A stretch of DNA of 17,267 nucleotides from Clostridia bacterium (GTDB lineage Bacteria > Bacillota_A > Clostridia > Oscillospirales > CAG-382). This document shows, one piece after another, positions 1 through 7,023 of this stretch. Position 1 is the first letter of the stretch. Every line of letters starts with the position of its first letter. The notes below the pieces were generated by a model, which was given only the letters and a program-made list of their open reading frames with translations, did no database searches and was not told the origin of the DNA. The stretch is from assembly GCA_017614095.1 (NCBI GenBank), contig JAGACN010000072.1, positions 1 through 17,267 on the forward strand, written 5' to 3'. Position numbers and translations under genes: made by a program.

Positions 1-7
1 ACCACAT

Positions 8-59
8 CCGGCGACCAAAAACAAGCCTTTTTTGGAAAAACGGTTTTGGAATTCGCCGG
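8..59. repeat. Imperfect inverted repeat downstream of the Gfo/Idh gene
   Basis: The left arm (8-20) reads CCGGCGA followed by CCAAAA. The right arm (44-59) reads TTTTGG, a three-base bulge, then TCGCCGG. This gives about 13 paired bases around an A/T-rich loop. It starts right after the stop of the leftward oxidoreductase gene, so it may stop that transcript or protect its 3' end. Neither strand shows a clean U-run after the stem, so it is not a textbook intrinsic terminator. Confidence 0.45.
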
Positions 60-67
60 CCTGCGTC

Positions 68-1135
68 CTATTCGATGGGCACCTCGTGTCCGCACGCGGC
101 GGACGCGTAAATGGCGTCCAGGATCTTCATCAGCATCACGCCGTCCTCGGCGGGCGCACGGCAGGGGATGCCTTCGCGCACGCAGCGGACGAAGTGCTCC
201 ATCTCGCGGTTGAAGAGCCCGTTGAAATCCAGAGCGGTATTGCCGGACGGCCGGATATCCACGAACTGGCCGTTCATGTCCGAGAAGAATTCGATCTGGG
301 GGTCGATGCGCGCGCCGGCTTTTGTGCCGAACAGTTCGATGTTTCCCGTGTCGTTCTTGATGTTCAGGTTGAAGGAGGCTTCGACGTTCATGGCGAACCC
401 GTTTTCGAACCGGATCAGCGCGGTCGCAAAATCCTCCACCGAGTAGGCGAAGTCGATGCCGAGGTTGTTCGCGGAGACCCATCCCTTGCCGCCGCCCGCA
501 CGGTTGTCGCCCAGGTTCTTGTAGGTGATGCCGTAGGCGGAGACCGGCTTGGGCCCTCCGGCCAGATAGCGGCACAGGTCGATGACGTGGACGCCGAGGT
601 CGATCAGCGGTCCGCCGCCCGAATAGGCTTTGTCGCCGAACCAGCCGCCGGGGCATCCGTTCCGGCGCAGATAGGTCGCTTTCGCGAAATACAGGTCGCC
701 CATGGAACCGGCGTCGATGAAGGATTTCAGAATGTCCGCGTCGTTGCCGAACCGGCGGACGAAACCGATCATCAGCAGTTTGCCGCTCTTCTTCGCGGCT
801 TCCAGCATCTGCTGCGCTTCGCCGGCGTTCATCGCCATCGGCTTTTCGCACAGCACGTCGCAGCCGGCGTTCAGCGCGGCCACGGTCGCGCCGCAGTGCG
901 CGACGTTCCATGTGCAGACGGAAACGGCGTCCAGCTGCTCCTTGGCGAGCATGTCGTTATAGTCCTTGTACCAGGCCTTGAATCCGTTCGCTTCGGCGTA
1001 TTTCTGCGCCTTGATCTCGTCGATGTCGCAGCAGGCGACCAGTTCGACCTGGTCCGGCAGCGCTTTGTAACCGCCCAGATGGCAGTAGCTGATGTTTCCG
1101 CATCCGATGATGCCCACGCGTGTTTTGCGTTCCAT
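68..1135 (-). CDS. Gfo/Idh/MocA family NAD(P)-dependent oxidoreductase
   Basis: This 355-residue cytoplasmic protein has the normal length and layout of the Gfo/Idh/MocA family, which oxidises or reduces sugars, inositols and related polyols with NAD(P). An N-terminal Rossmann fold carries the dinucleotide motif GIIGCGNIS (residues 8-16). The family's EKP motif, whose Lys is usually catalytic, is at 97-99. A C-terminal alpha/beta domain carries DLGVHVIDL (179-187), where His183 is the expected catalytic or metal-binding residue. The ATG at 1135 is supported by GAGG seven bases upstream. It is the last gene of a leftward run, 23 bases after the two-TM protein gene. The substrate cannot be read from the sequence; the family covers many sugars, and no transporter or kinase adjoins it. 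Family assignment is secure, specificity unknown. Confidence 0.93.
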   Translation of the reverse strand: MERKTRVGIIGCGNISYCHLGGYKALPDQVELVACCDIDEIKAQKYAEANGFKAWYKDYNDMLAKEQLDAVSVCTWNVAHCGATVAALNAGCDVLCEKPMAMNAGEAQQMLEAAKKSGKLLMIGFVRRFGNDADILKSFIDAGSMGDLYFAKATYLRRNGCPGGWFGDKAYSGGGPLIDLGVHVIDLCRYLAGGPKPVSAYGITYKNLGDNRAGGGKGWVSANNLGIDFAYSVEDFATALIRFENGFAMNVEASFNLNIKNDTGNIELFGTKAGARIDPQIEFFSDMNGQFVDIRPSGNTALDFNGLFNREMEHFVRCVREGIPCRAPAEDGVMLMKILDAIYASAACGHEVPIE

Positions 1136-1158
1136 GTCAGATCCTCGATTCTATAGGC

Positions 1159-1821
1159 TTATTTTTTCATTGGAAACTCGTCCGGCTCTGGCTCTTTCGG
1201 CCGTCTGCGGATGGAGATGTATTCGCTCAAGAGCAGCGCCAGCACCCAGACGAACAGCACGGCGCAGAGAATGTTCACCCACAGGCAGGCCGGGTTGTCC
1301 TCCGTCGTCGTCGTGTAATCCATATCCAAAGCGACTTTCCCGCGGAAAGGTTCGTAGGCTTTGTTGACGTTCCCGTCGTTCGCTTCCAGGTATTCCGGAA
1401 CGAACGTGATGCTTTCCCAGAAGCGGGTCTGTTCCTCCGTCGTGCCTGCCGCGGAGTCCGGCAGCCGGACGGACATGCCGGTGACGTCCGCCCAGTAGGA
1501 GACGGCCGGATCCCGGTCTTCATCGTTTGCCGGCGGCTCTGTAAGCTTTTCGGTCAAGAAGTTCTTGGAGGATTTCAAAAACCCTTCCGACCCGTCTTTC
1601 AGCCGGATCCGGTAGAACCAGCAAGCTTTTCCGTCGTAGGAAAGAGCGGTAAAGCAGCGCTCGATCTCCGTGACAGTCAGTCCCTGCAATTCGCCCGGCG
1701 TCCCGTCGGCGGAATAGTCCGCGATCGGAAGCGGGACCGGGAAAAAGGCCAGGATGATGCGGGCGATGACCGCGGCGATCAGCAGTCCGCTCACGATCTT
1801 AACCCAGGTGCTTTTTTCCAT
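1159..1821 (-). CDS. Two-TM protein of unknown function
   Basis: I do not recognise this 220-residue protein. A hydrophobic segment at about residues 7-27 and a second at about 179-199 bracket a region of about 150 residues rich in charged and aromatic residues. A basic, Pro/Glu-rich tail follows (RRRPKEPEPDEFPMKK). The likely topology places the middle domain outside the membrane with both ends inside. No catalytic motif is visible. The frame is open up to an ATG at 1893, which would overlap the end of the upstream gene. I chose the ATG at 1821 because GGAGG lies eight bases before it and the first TM helix then sits at the normal place. The gene follows the nucleotidyltransferase-fold gene by 55 bases and precedes the oxidoreductase by 23, so the three are probably co-transcribed. 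The gene is likely real; its role is unknown. Confidence 0.8.
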   Translation of the reverse strand: MEKSTWVKIVSGLLIAAVIARIILAFFPVPLPIADYSADGTPGELQGLTVTEIERCFTALSYDGKACWFYRIRLKDGSEGFLKSSKNFLTEKLTEPPANDEDRDPAVSYWADVTGMSVRLPDSAAGTTEEQTRFWESITFVPEYLEANDGNVNKAYEPFRGKVALDMDYTTTTEDNPACLWVNILCAVLFVWVLALLLSEYISIRRRPKEPEPDEFPMKK

Positions 1822-1876
1822 ACCAAAGGCCTCCGTCCATTTCTTGACTATATTATACAGCCGGGATTGCGGAAAG

Positions 1877-2296
1877 TCAACGGGATACGCCAACCTTTTG
1901 CTGCCGGATCCCTTCCAAACCGCATCCTTCGGCGGGATCAGCGGTCTTCCTTGTACAGATAGACGTCAACGCGTATTTGTCAATCTCTTCCTTCAGCAGT
2001 GAGTTTTGGATCCGGTTGTAGTGGATGACGTCGCAATCTACGTCCAATCCCTTCTTGATCGACTGGAAAACGGACAGGAAATCCTCGTCGCTTTCGATGT
2101 CCGGCGCATCAACGGCAATGTCCAGATCACTGCCTATGCCGCAATTCAGCGTGAGGGCGCTTCCGAAGACGCGCACCCGCCCGACGCGGCTGTCAGACTT
2201 GGCGTTGTCGATTACTTTCTGGACCTGCTTTTGCATGGACGGGAAAACATATTTCAGACAGTCGTCTCCGGCAAAACGTTTCGGAAACACGTACAT
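1877..2296 (-). CDS. Nucleotidyltransferase-fold (MNT-like) domain protein
   Basis: This 139-residue protein has the signature of a minimal nucleotidyltransferase (Pol-beta superfamily). It reads GSAL at residues 45-48, then DLDIAV at 57-62, so the GS-x10-DxD spacing of the family is kept. Asp57 and Asp59 are the expected metal ligands, and a third acidic strand (DVDCDV, 85-90) fits the remaining one. Such domains often act as the antitoxin half of HEPN/MNT toxin-antitoxin pairs, or as stand-alone AMP transferases. No HEPN gene (Rx4-6H motif) adjoins it, so a pair is not shown here. The ATG at 2296 has GGAGG seven bases upstream and is served by a strong sigma-A promoter, making it the first gene of the leftward unit. 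The fold is well supported; the biological role is not. Confidence 0.82.
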   Translation of the reverse strand: MYVFPKRFAGDDCLKYVFPSMQKQVQKVIDNAKSDSRVGRVRVFGSALTLNCGIGSDLDIAVDAPDIESDEDFLSVFQSIKKGLDVDCDVIHYNRIQNSLLKEEIDKYALTSICTRKTADPAEGCGLEGIRQQKVGVSR

Positions 2297-2319
2297 CTGC
2301 GTCCCTCCTTCCTGTTTTC

Positions 2320-2348
2320 ATTATACCGGACTGAAATTGAAAATGCAA
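2320..2348 (-). promoter_or_regulatory. Sigma-A promoter for the leftward three-gene unit
   Basis: On the minus strand TTGCAT (2343-2348) is followed after exactly 17 bases by a perfect TATAAT (2320-2325). The predicted transcript starts near 2313 and reaches the nucleotidyltransferase start codon at 2296 after a very short leader carrying GGAGG. Confidence 0.82.
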
Positions 2349-2362
2349 GCATTAGGAAAACA

Positions 2363-2376
2363 GCCGGTGAACCGGC
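2363..2376. repeat. Small palindrome between divergent promoters
   Basis: GCCGG-TGAA-CCGGC is a perfect 5-bp stem with a four-base loop. It lies between the leftward -35 (2343-2348) and the rightward -35 (2401-2406). It could be an operator for a shared regulator or simply a remnant hairpin. I see no family-specific operator match. Confidence 0.3.
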
Positions 2377-2400
2377 GGCACATCTTTTTTCCGCTTCCTC

Positions 2401-2429
2401 TTGAATCATTCGTTCAAATATGGTATATT
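2401..2429 (+). promoter_or_regulatory. Sigma-A promoter with extended -10 for the lipoprotein gene
   Basis: TTGAAT (2401-2406), a 17-base spacer and TATATT (2424-2429) form a near-consensus promoter. A TG dinucleotide one base upstream of the -10 (2421-2422) adds an extended -10 element. Transcription should start near 2436, leaving a leader of about 30 bases with AGGAG at 2453-2457. Confidence 0.82.
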
Positions 2430-2466
2430 GTGGTAAAGAAAAGAAAACTGTTAGGAGTGTAAAAAG

Positions 2467-3876
2467 ATGAAACGAATTTGCCTGCTTCTTGTTGCTGCGC
2501 TCATTCTTTTGACTCTGGCCTCCTGTCAGACGTCGACTCCCGCAGAGTCTTCCGCAGAGCCGCAGCCCGCCACTTCTTCCGCGGATCCGGTGTCTGCCGG
2601 ATCGGCCGAGGAATCCAAACCCGTCGAATCGTCTGAAGAGTCCGTTCAGGCGGAATCTTTGGAAGAACCCGTTTCCGACGAACCGTCTGAGGAATCCGTT
2701 GTCGAGGATCCACCCGAAGAACCATCCGAGGAACCGTCCGAAGAACCGTCGGCCGAGCCCGTTCAGGAATCCTCCGAGCCGGAACCGGACCAGCCGAAAG
2801 TCATTCCGGAATTCATCAGCAACTTCATTTCCTTCAAAGCGGCCAATACGGCTTCCCGCGCGACCGACGCGACCAGCGTCCGGCTGACGGCCGTCAACGC
2901 GGAACCCGGCTACGGCGGTGTTATCCTCTATACGTATGAATATGGTTCCAAGATCTCCGGCAGCAGCCTGGACGGCTACACTGTATTTGCTTACGCATAC
3001 AATCCGGAGCGTTTTGTCTACGAGTATGTGAAGACGTACGAAGGCAGCCTGCCGAAGTCCATTTCCATCCCGGAAGACGGATTCCTTGTTGCCGCGCATC
3101 AGGACCAGACCGAGATGCTGCAGAAGCTAAAAGATGCTGATCCGGCCTCGCCGGTATATGTGCACGGCGTGCAGCCCTGCCAGGATCTCCACTATACAAT
3201 CAAAAAAGCATCCGGTATCTCCGTCGACGGCGCGTTCAGCGAGTCCGAATGGAAGAACTACAAGATTGACGACATCGACTACACCAACCCCGTGTGGTCC
3301 TACGCTCAGTTCGAAAAGGACAACTACTACGCGAAGGCGTCCTATTACGAAGCCTACGACGACAATTACGTCTATCTCTGCGTGGTCGTCACTTCGCCCT
3401 ATCATTACTGTCCGGTCACCCAGGACAACGCGAACGGCATGTGGCAGTACGAATGCATTCAGGTCAAGGTGAGTTCGGAAAGCCCGGACGGCGACTACAT
3501 TTTGGAGCACTATGATCACGTCGTTGACGGAAAAGCCAACGAGGATGGCGTCGTTCGCGCCTACGGCTTCGCGGTCAACGACGAAGGCGATACCTGCTAT
3601 TATGAAAACAGCCCGAAGAACAAGGTGTTCGGCGGCCAGGTCGCCTGCACGCGCGACGATGAGAACCAGCTGACCGTTTACGAAGTGGCCATTCCCTTCG
3701 AGGAATACGGCTTGAAGCCCAAGAAGGGCATGAAGATCGGCGTGACCTTCTCCATCAACTCCACGAACGCGGACGACGTGTCCAAGGGAGTCTGGAAGAA
3801 CATCACCTACCGCGACGGCGGCGGCGTCATCGGCCGGAACGACTGGGCCAAAATCCCCGTCATTACGCTCGGCTGA
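2467..3876 (+). CDS. Surface lipoprotein with CBM9-like domain
   Basis: This 469-residue protein begins with a lipoprotein signal peptide: basic MKR, a hydrophobic core, then the lipobox LASC with Cys20 as the lipidation site. Residues 21-111 are a Ser/Pro/Glu-rich acidic spacer, likely spanning the cell wall. Residues 138-236 form a beta-rich module with GVILYT (151-156) and IPEDGFLVAAH (201-211), resembling a repeated module in the GHL10 protein at 13610-16243. Residues 248-468 look like the type-9 carbohydrate-binding/DOMON-like fold: it opens with ISVDGAFSESEW and is rich in Tyr and Trp (DDNYVYLCVVV, MWQYECIQV, YEVAIPFEEYGL). Such domains bind chain ends or sugars, or serve as accessory domains in glycoside hydrolases; no catalytic domain is present. 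The start is fixed by AGGAG nine bases upstream. It is probably transcribed alone. A glycan-binding role is inferred. Confidence 0.88.
   Translation: MKRICLLLVAALILLTLASCQTSTPAESSAEPQPATSSADPVSAGSAEESKPVESSEESVQAESLEEPVSDEPSEESVVEDPPEEPSEEPSEEPSAEPVQESSEPEPDQPKVIPEFISNFISFKAANTASRATDATSVRLTAVNAEPGYGGVILYTYEYGSKISGSSLDGYTVFAYAYNPERFVYEYVKTYEGSLPKSISIPEDGFLVAAHQDQTEMLQKLKDADPASPVYVHGVQPCQDLHYTIKKASGISVDGAFSESEWKNYKIDDIDYTNPVWSYAQFEKDNYYAKASYYEAYDDNYVYLCVVVTSPYHYCPVTQDNANGMWQYECIQVKVSSESPDGDYILEHYDHVVDGKANEDGVVRAYGFAVNDEGDTCYYENSPKNKVFGGQVACTRDDENQLTVYEVAIPFEEYGLKPKKGMKIGVTFSINSTNADDVSKGVWKNITYRDGGGVIGRNDWAKIPVITLG
2656..2760 (+). repeat. Low-complexity Glu/Pro/Ser repeat in lipoprotein spacer
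   Basis: This stretch encodes residues 64-98 of the lipoprotein and iterates EEPS/DEPSEE-type units; the clearest run is EEPSEEPSEEPSAEP. The DNA repeats a degenerate GAGGAACCGTCC unit, so copy number could vary between strains. Its job is probably to act as a flexible, negatively charged stalk. Confidence 0.7.
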
Positions 3877-3893
3877 TCCCGAACAAAACAGAG

Positions 3894-3924
3894 AAGGGCG
3901 GCGTCTTAATAGGAAGCCGCCTTT
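3894..3924 (+). terminator. Probable terminator or leader hairpin after the lipoprotein gene
   Basis: AAGGGCGGC (3894-3902) pairs with GCCGCCTTT (3916-3924), with one G-U pair. The stem continues inward past one mismatch to a three-base loop. Only three U residues follow, so termination may be partial. Some transcription could then read into the Nif3-like gene, whose start lies 27 bases further on. I saw no separate convincing promoter between this hairpin and 3951. Confidence 0.5.
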
Positions 3925-3950
3925 CCGATGCATTTGAGAGGAGAACAGAC

Positions 3951-4739
3951 ATGTCCGAACAACATTTGACCGCGCTCCAACTGATGGAGGCACTGATCGG
4001 CAGGGAACGGATGCAGACCCAGACGGTGGATACCTGCAAACGGGGAGACCCGGGGCGCGTCATCCGGAAGGTCGGCACCTGCCTGACGCCGACGGCGGAG
4101 ATCCTGCGCGCATGCAAGGCGTGGGGAGCAGATCTGCTCATCACGCACGAGCCCTGCGTCTATGACCATTTCGACGTCCCACGCGAAGACATCGTGACCG
4201 ACGCCAAACGGGCCTTGCTGGATACCTGCGATTTCGTCATCTGGCGCTTTCACGACTACATCCATTCCGGGGACGGGCCGGACGGCATCCATACCGGATT
4301 CCTGCACAAACTCGGCCTGAAAGGCAGCTACGACGGCTCCCGGTATTTCTATCCGGACGAGCCCATCACGGCACTGGAACTGGCAAAGAAAGCCGAAGAA
4401 GCCGGACTGACCCTTCACGCCCGCATCGCCGGCAAACGGAACGTGCCCGCCAAAAAGGTGATGCTCTTCCTGGGCGCGTGCGGCGGCGCGGTGGACCAGT
4501 TTCTGCACGACGACGCGCAGCTGGCCGTACTGGGCGAAGTCTGCGAATGGCGGAACGTCGAACAGATGCGCGACGCGGAGCAGTTCGACATCGACAAAAG
4601 TTACGTCGTGCTGGGACACGGCGCTTCCGAATATCCCGGCATGGAGGAACTGGCGGACCGCATCCGCGCGGACTATCCGTTCCTAGAGGTCCGGTATTTC
4701 CATTGCGGGGACATCTACACCTACACGGATTCAGAATAG
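3951..4739 (+). CDS. Nif3-like dinuclear metal-centre family protein (DUF34)
   Basis: This 262-residue protein fits the Nif3/YbgI family of toroidal hexamers with a two-metal site, whose in vivo role is unsettled. Supporting features are the N-terminal half ending in a metal-site loop, ITHEP (64-68), and the C-terminal GHGASEYPGMEELADRI (222-238). In the latter, His223 and Glu227 match the family's last two metal ligands. In better-known members the first loop reads THHP; here the second His is Glu67, and the middle ligand region reads RFHDYIH (99-105). It therefore belongs to a divergent branch, or the metal site has changed. The start is fixed by AGGAG seven bases upstream. It opens a compact rightward run; the cca gene starts seven bases after its stop. 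Family assignment is likely, activity unknown. Confidence 0.8.
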   Translation: MSEQHLTALQLMEALIGRERMQTQTVDTCKRGDPGRVIRKVGTCLTPTAEILRACKAWGADLLITHEPCVYDHFDVPREDIVTDAKRALLDTCDFVIWRFHDYIHSGDGPDGIHTGFLHKLGLKGSYDGSRYFYPDEPITALELAKKAEEAGLTLHARIAGKRNVPAKKVMLFLGACGGAVDQFLHDDAQLAVLGEVCEWRNVEQMRDAEQFDIDKSYVVLGHGASEYPGMEELADRIRADYPFLEVRYFHCGDIYTYTDSE

Positions 4740-4745
4740 GAACAT

Positions 4746-6128
4746 ATGTTCGATATGAGCAAACAAAACCGGGGACCGGCCTTCGACGGCAGAATCCCCG
4801 AACCGGTCTTGCGCGCCATGCGCGCGCTGCGGGAGTCCGGATACGCAGCCTATCTGGTCGGCGGCTGCGTCCGCGACCTGCTGTCCGGGCTTTCTCCGCA
4901 CGACTACGATTTGACGACGTCCGCGTTTCCGGATGAAACGGAAGCGGTCTTCAAAGACTTCCGGGTCGTGGAGACCGGCATCAAACACGGGACCGTGACC
5001 GTCCTGTCGGACGGGATGCCGCTGGAGATCACCACCTTCCGGACGGACGGCGTGTATTCGGACGGCCGCCATCCGGACAAGGTCACGTTTACCCGTTCAT
5101 TGGAGGACGATCTGTCCCGCCGGGACTTCACGGTCAACGCGATGGCCTGGTCGCCGGAAAAGGGACTCGTGGACCTGTTCGGCGGAGAAGAAGATCTGAA
5201 AAACGGGATCCTCCGCTGCGTCGGGGACCCGGAAAAGCGGTTCACGGAAGACGCCTTGCGCATCCTGCGCCTCTGCCGCTTTGCTTCCGTGCTGGGGATG
5301 GAACCCGAGCGGGAGACGGCGGATACGGCTTTGCGGCTGCGCGACCGGCTAAACGCCGTTTCCGCGGAACGCATCTATGCCGAATGCACGAAACTGCTGT
5401 GCGGGAAGAACGTCTTCCATGTGCTGATGGAGTTCCATCCGGTCCTTTGCGTCTTCATCCCGGAACTTGCAGACTGCGTCGCGTTCCCGCAGGCCTCGCC
5501 CTACCATTGCTACGACGTCTATACGCATACCGCGCACGTGGTTGCCGGCGTGCGGCCGGATCCGGTCCTGCGCTGGGCCGCATTGCTGCACGACGTCGCG
5601 AAACCGGAGTGCTTTGCCTTCCGCGACGGGCGGGCGACCTTTCACGGGCATCCGGAAAGAGGCGCCCGGATGGCGGAGACCATCCTGACGAGACTGCGTG
5701 CGGACAAAAAGACGACCGCGGCGGTCTCCCGGCTGGTGCGCGATCACGACCGCGGCCTTCCCGAAACGCGCAAAGGGCTGCTCCGGTTGATGGCCGATCA
5801 CCCGGAGGAGGAAGCGATCGCGCTGACCGAACTCATGGAAGCGGACGGAAACGCCAAATCCGAAGCGGGCAGACAGACGCTTCCGGCCATCCGCGCGCTG
5901 AAGGAGACGATCGAACGGATGCGGGCCGAAGAGCCCTGCCTGACCGTGGCCGACCTGGCCGTGTCCGGCGAGGATCTGCTGGGATGCGGATTCCGGCCGG
6001 GGAAAGAACTGGGCGACTGCCTGCGCGATTTGCTGGACGGCGTGCAGGAAGACCGGATCCCGAACCGGAAAGACGACCTGCTCACTGCCGCTACGGAATG
6101 GCTTGCGCAAAGAAATACAAACGACTGA
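4746..6128 (+). CDS. cca: CCA-adding tRNA nucleotidyltransferase with HD domain
   Basis: This 460-residue enzyme adds or repairs the 3' CCA end of tRNAs using CTP and ATP without a nucleic-acid template. The class II head domain is clear: LVGGCVRDLL (37-46), then the catalytic Asp pair in DYDLTTS (53-59), RRDFTVNAMA (125-134), and the neck helix around RFTEDALRILRLCRFA (165-180). An HD domain follows, with LLHDVAKPE at 280-288 (His282-Asp283) and further His residues (HTAH at 261-264; HGHPERGA), as in many bacterial CCA enzymes. The predicted ATG at 4746 is four bases after AGGA, which overlaps the upstream stop. ATG 4755 (MSKQ...) is a possible alternative start. The close spacing to the Nif3-like gene implies translational coupling. 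CCA-adding function is secure; phosphohydrolase activity of the HD domain is likely but not proven. Confidence 0.95.
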   Translation: MFDMSKQNRGPAFDGRIPEPVLRAMRALRESGYAAYLVGGCVRDLLSGLSPHDYDLTTSAFPDETEAVFKDFRVVETGIKHGTVTVLSDGMPLEITTFRTDGVYSDGRHPDKVTFTRSLEDDLSRRDFTVNAMAWSPEKGLVDLFGGEEDLKNGILRCVGDPEKRFTEDALRILRLCRFASVLGMEPERETADTALRLRDRLNAVSAERIYAECTKLLCGKNVFHVLMEFHPVLCVFIPELADCVAFPQASPYHCYDVYTHTAHVVAGVRPDPVLRWAALLHDVAKPECFAFRDGRATFHGHPERGARMAETILTRLRADKKTTAAVSRLVRDHDRGLPETRKGLLRLMADHPEEEAIALTELMEADGNAKSEAGRQTLPAIRALKETIERMRAEEPCLTVADLAVSGEDLLGCGFRPGKELGDCLRDLLDGVQEDRIPNRKDDLLTAATEWLAQRNTND

Positions 6129-6161
6129 CCAACGATAACTGCTTTCAGAAAGGACTTTGAC

Positions 6162-7016
6162 ATGTCACAAAACTACAAACTGTTTACGGATACGGCGTCG
6201 GATCTGCCGGAAGGCATCGCCGCGCAGTACGGCATCAAAGAAATCCCGCTCCGCGTCTTCTTCGGAGACGAAGAGGTCCATCCGACGATCGAGGAATTCT
6301 ATAAACGGATGCGCGCGGGCGAGATCGCCACGACGTCTGCGCCCAACCTTGAGGATTTTATCTCCCGTATGGAGCCCGTTCTTCAGGGCGGGTCGGATAT
6401 TCTCTATCTTGCTTTTTCCTCCGGCCTCAGTGCAACCTGCCAGGCGGGAAGGCTTGCCGCAAAGGAGCTGGAAGAGAAATATCCCGGCCGGACCGTCCGG
6501 GTCGTGGATACGCTGGCCGCGTCCACCGGATTCGGGCTGCTGGTCACGCTGGCCGCGCGCAAGAAGGAAGAGGGGATGGGCCTTGCCGAACTGGCGGACT
6601 GGGTGGAAGAGACCAAACTGCATCTCTGCCACTGGTTCACCGTCGACGATCTGATGTTTCTCAAACGGGGCGGACGCGTCAGCGCCGCAGCGGCCATCGC
6701 CGGCACGCTGATCGGCATCAAGCCGGTCCTGCACGTGGACAACGAAGGGCATCTGATCCCCATGGCGAAAGTGCGCGGACGCCGCGCCTCGATCGCCAAA
6801 CTGTGCGAAAAAGTAAAAGAAACGGCCATCGATCCCGCTTCCCAGACCATGATGATCTGCCACGGGGACTGCATCGAAGACGCGAACGAAGCGGCGGAAT
6901 TCATGCGCAGCGAACTGGGCGTTCCGGAGGTGCTGATCGCGCCGACCGGACCGGTCATCGGCGCGCATTCCGGCCCCGGCACGCTGGCGCTCTTCTTCCT
7001 GGGGACCGAGCGGTAA
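6162..7016 (+). CDS. DegV family (FakB-like) fatty-acid-binding protein
   Basis: This 284-residue protein has the DegV/FakB two-domain fold, which buries a fatty-acid chain and presents its carboxylate to the kinase FakA for acyl-phosphate formation. Visible motifs are the N-terminal FTDTASDLP (8-16), ATTSAP (56-61) at the position of the family's TSQPS loop, FSSGLSATCQ (85-94), VVDTLAASTGFG (114-125), and the second-domain signature DDLMFLKRGGRVS (162-174) followed by IGIKPVLHV. Length and motif order are normal. AAAGGA seven bases upstream fixes the start. No fakA homologue is in the window, which is usual because fakB genes are often unlinked. It lies 33 bases after cca and 7 before the next gene, so it should share their transcript. 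The assigned lipid cannot be predicted. Confidence 0.94.
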   Translation: MSQNYKLFTDTASDLPEGIAAQYGIKEIPLRVFFGDEEVHPTIEEFYKRMRAGEIATTSAPNLEDFISRMEPVLQGGSDILYLAFSSGLSATCQAGRLAAKELEEKYPGRTVRVVDTLAASTGFGLLVTLAARKKEEGMGLAELADWVEETKLHLCHWFTVDDLMFLKRGGRVSAAAAIAGTLIGIKPVLHVDNEGHLIPMAKVRGRRASIAKLCEKVKETAIDPASQTMMICHGDCIEDANEAAEFMRSELGVPEVLIAPTGPVIGAHSGPGTLALFFLGTER

Positions 7017-7023
7017 ACGTTTC

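Noticed and set aside
1822..1893. Longer N-terminus of the two-TM protein starting at 1893
   Set aside because: It would overlap the upstream gene's end, adds a non-hydrophobic extension, and lacks a ribosome site, whereas 1821 has GGAGG at eight bases.
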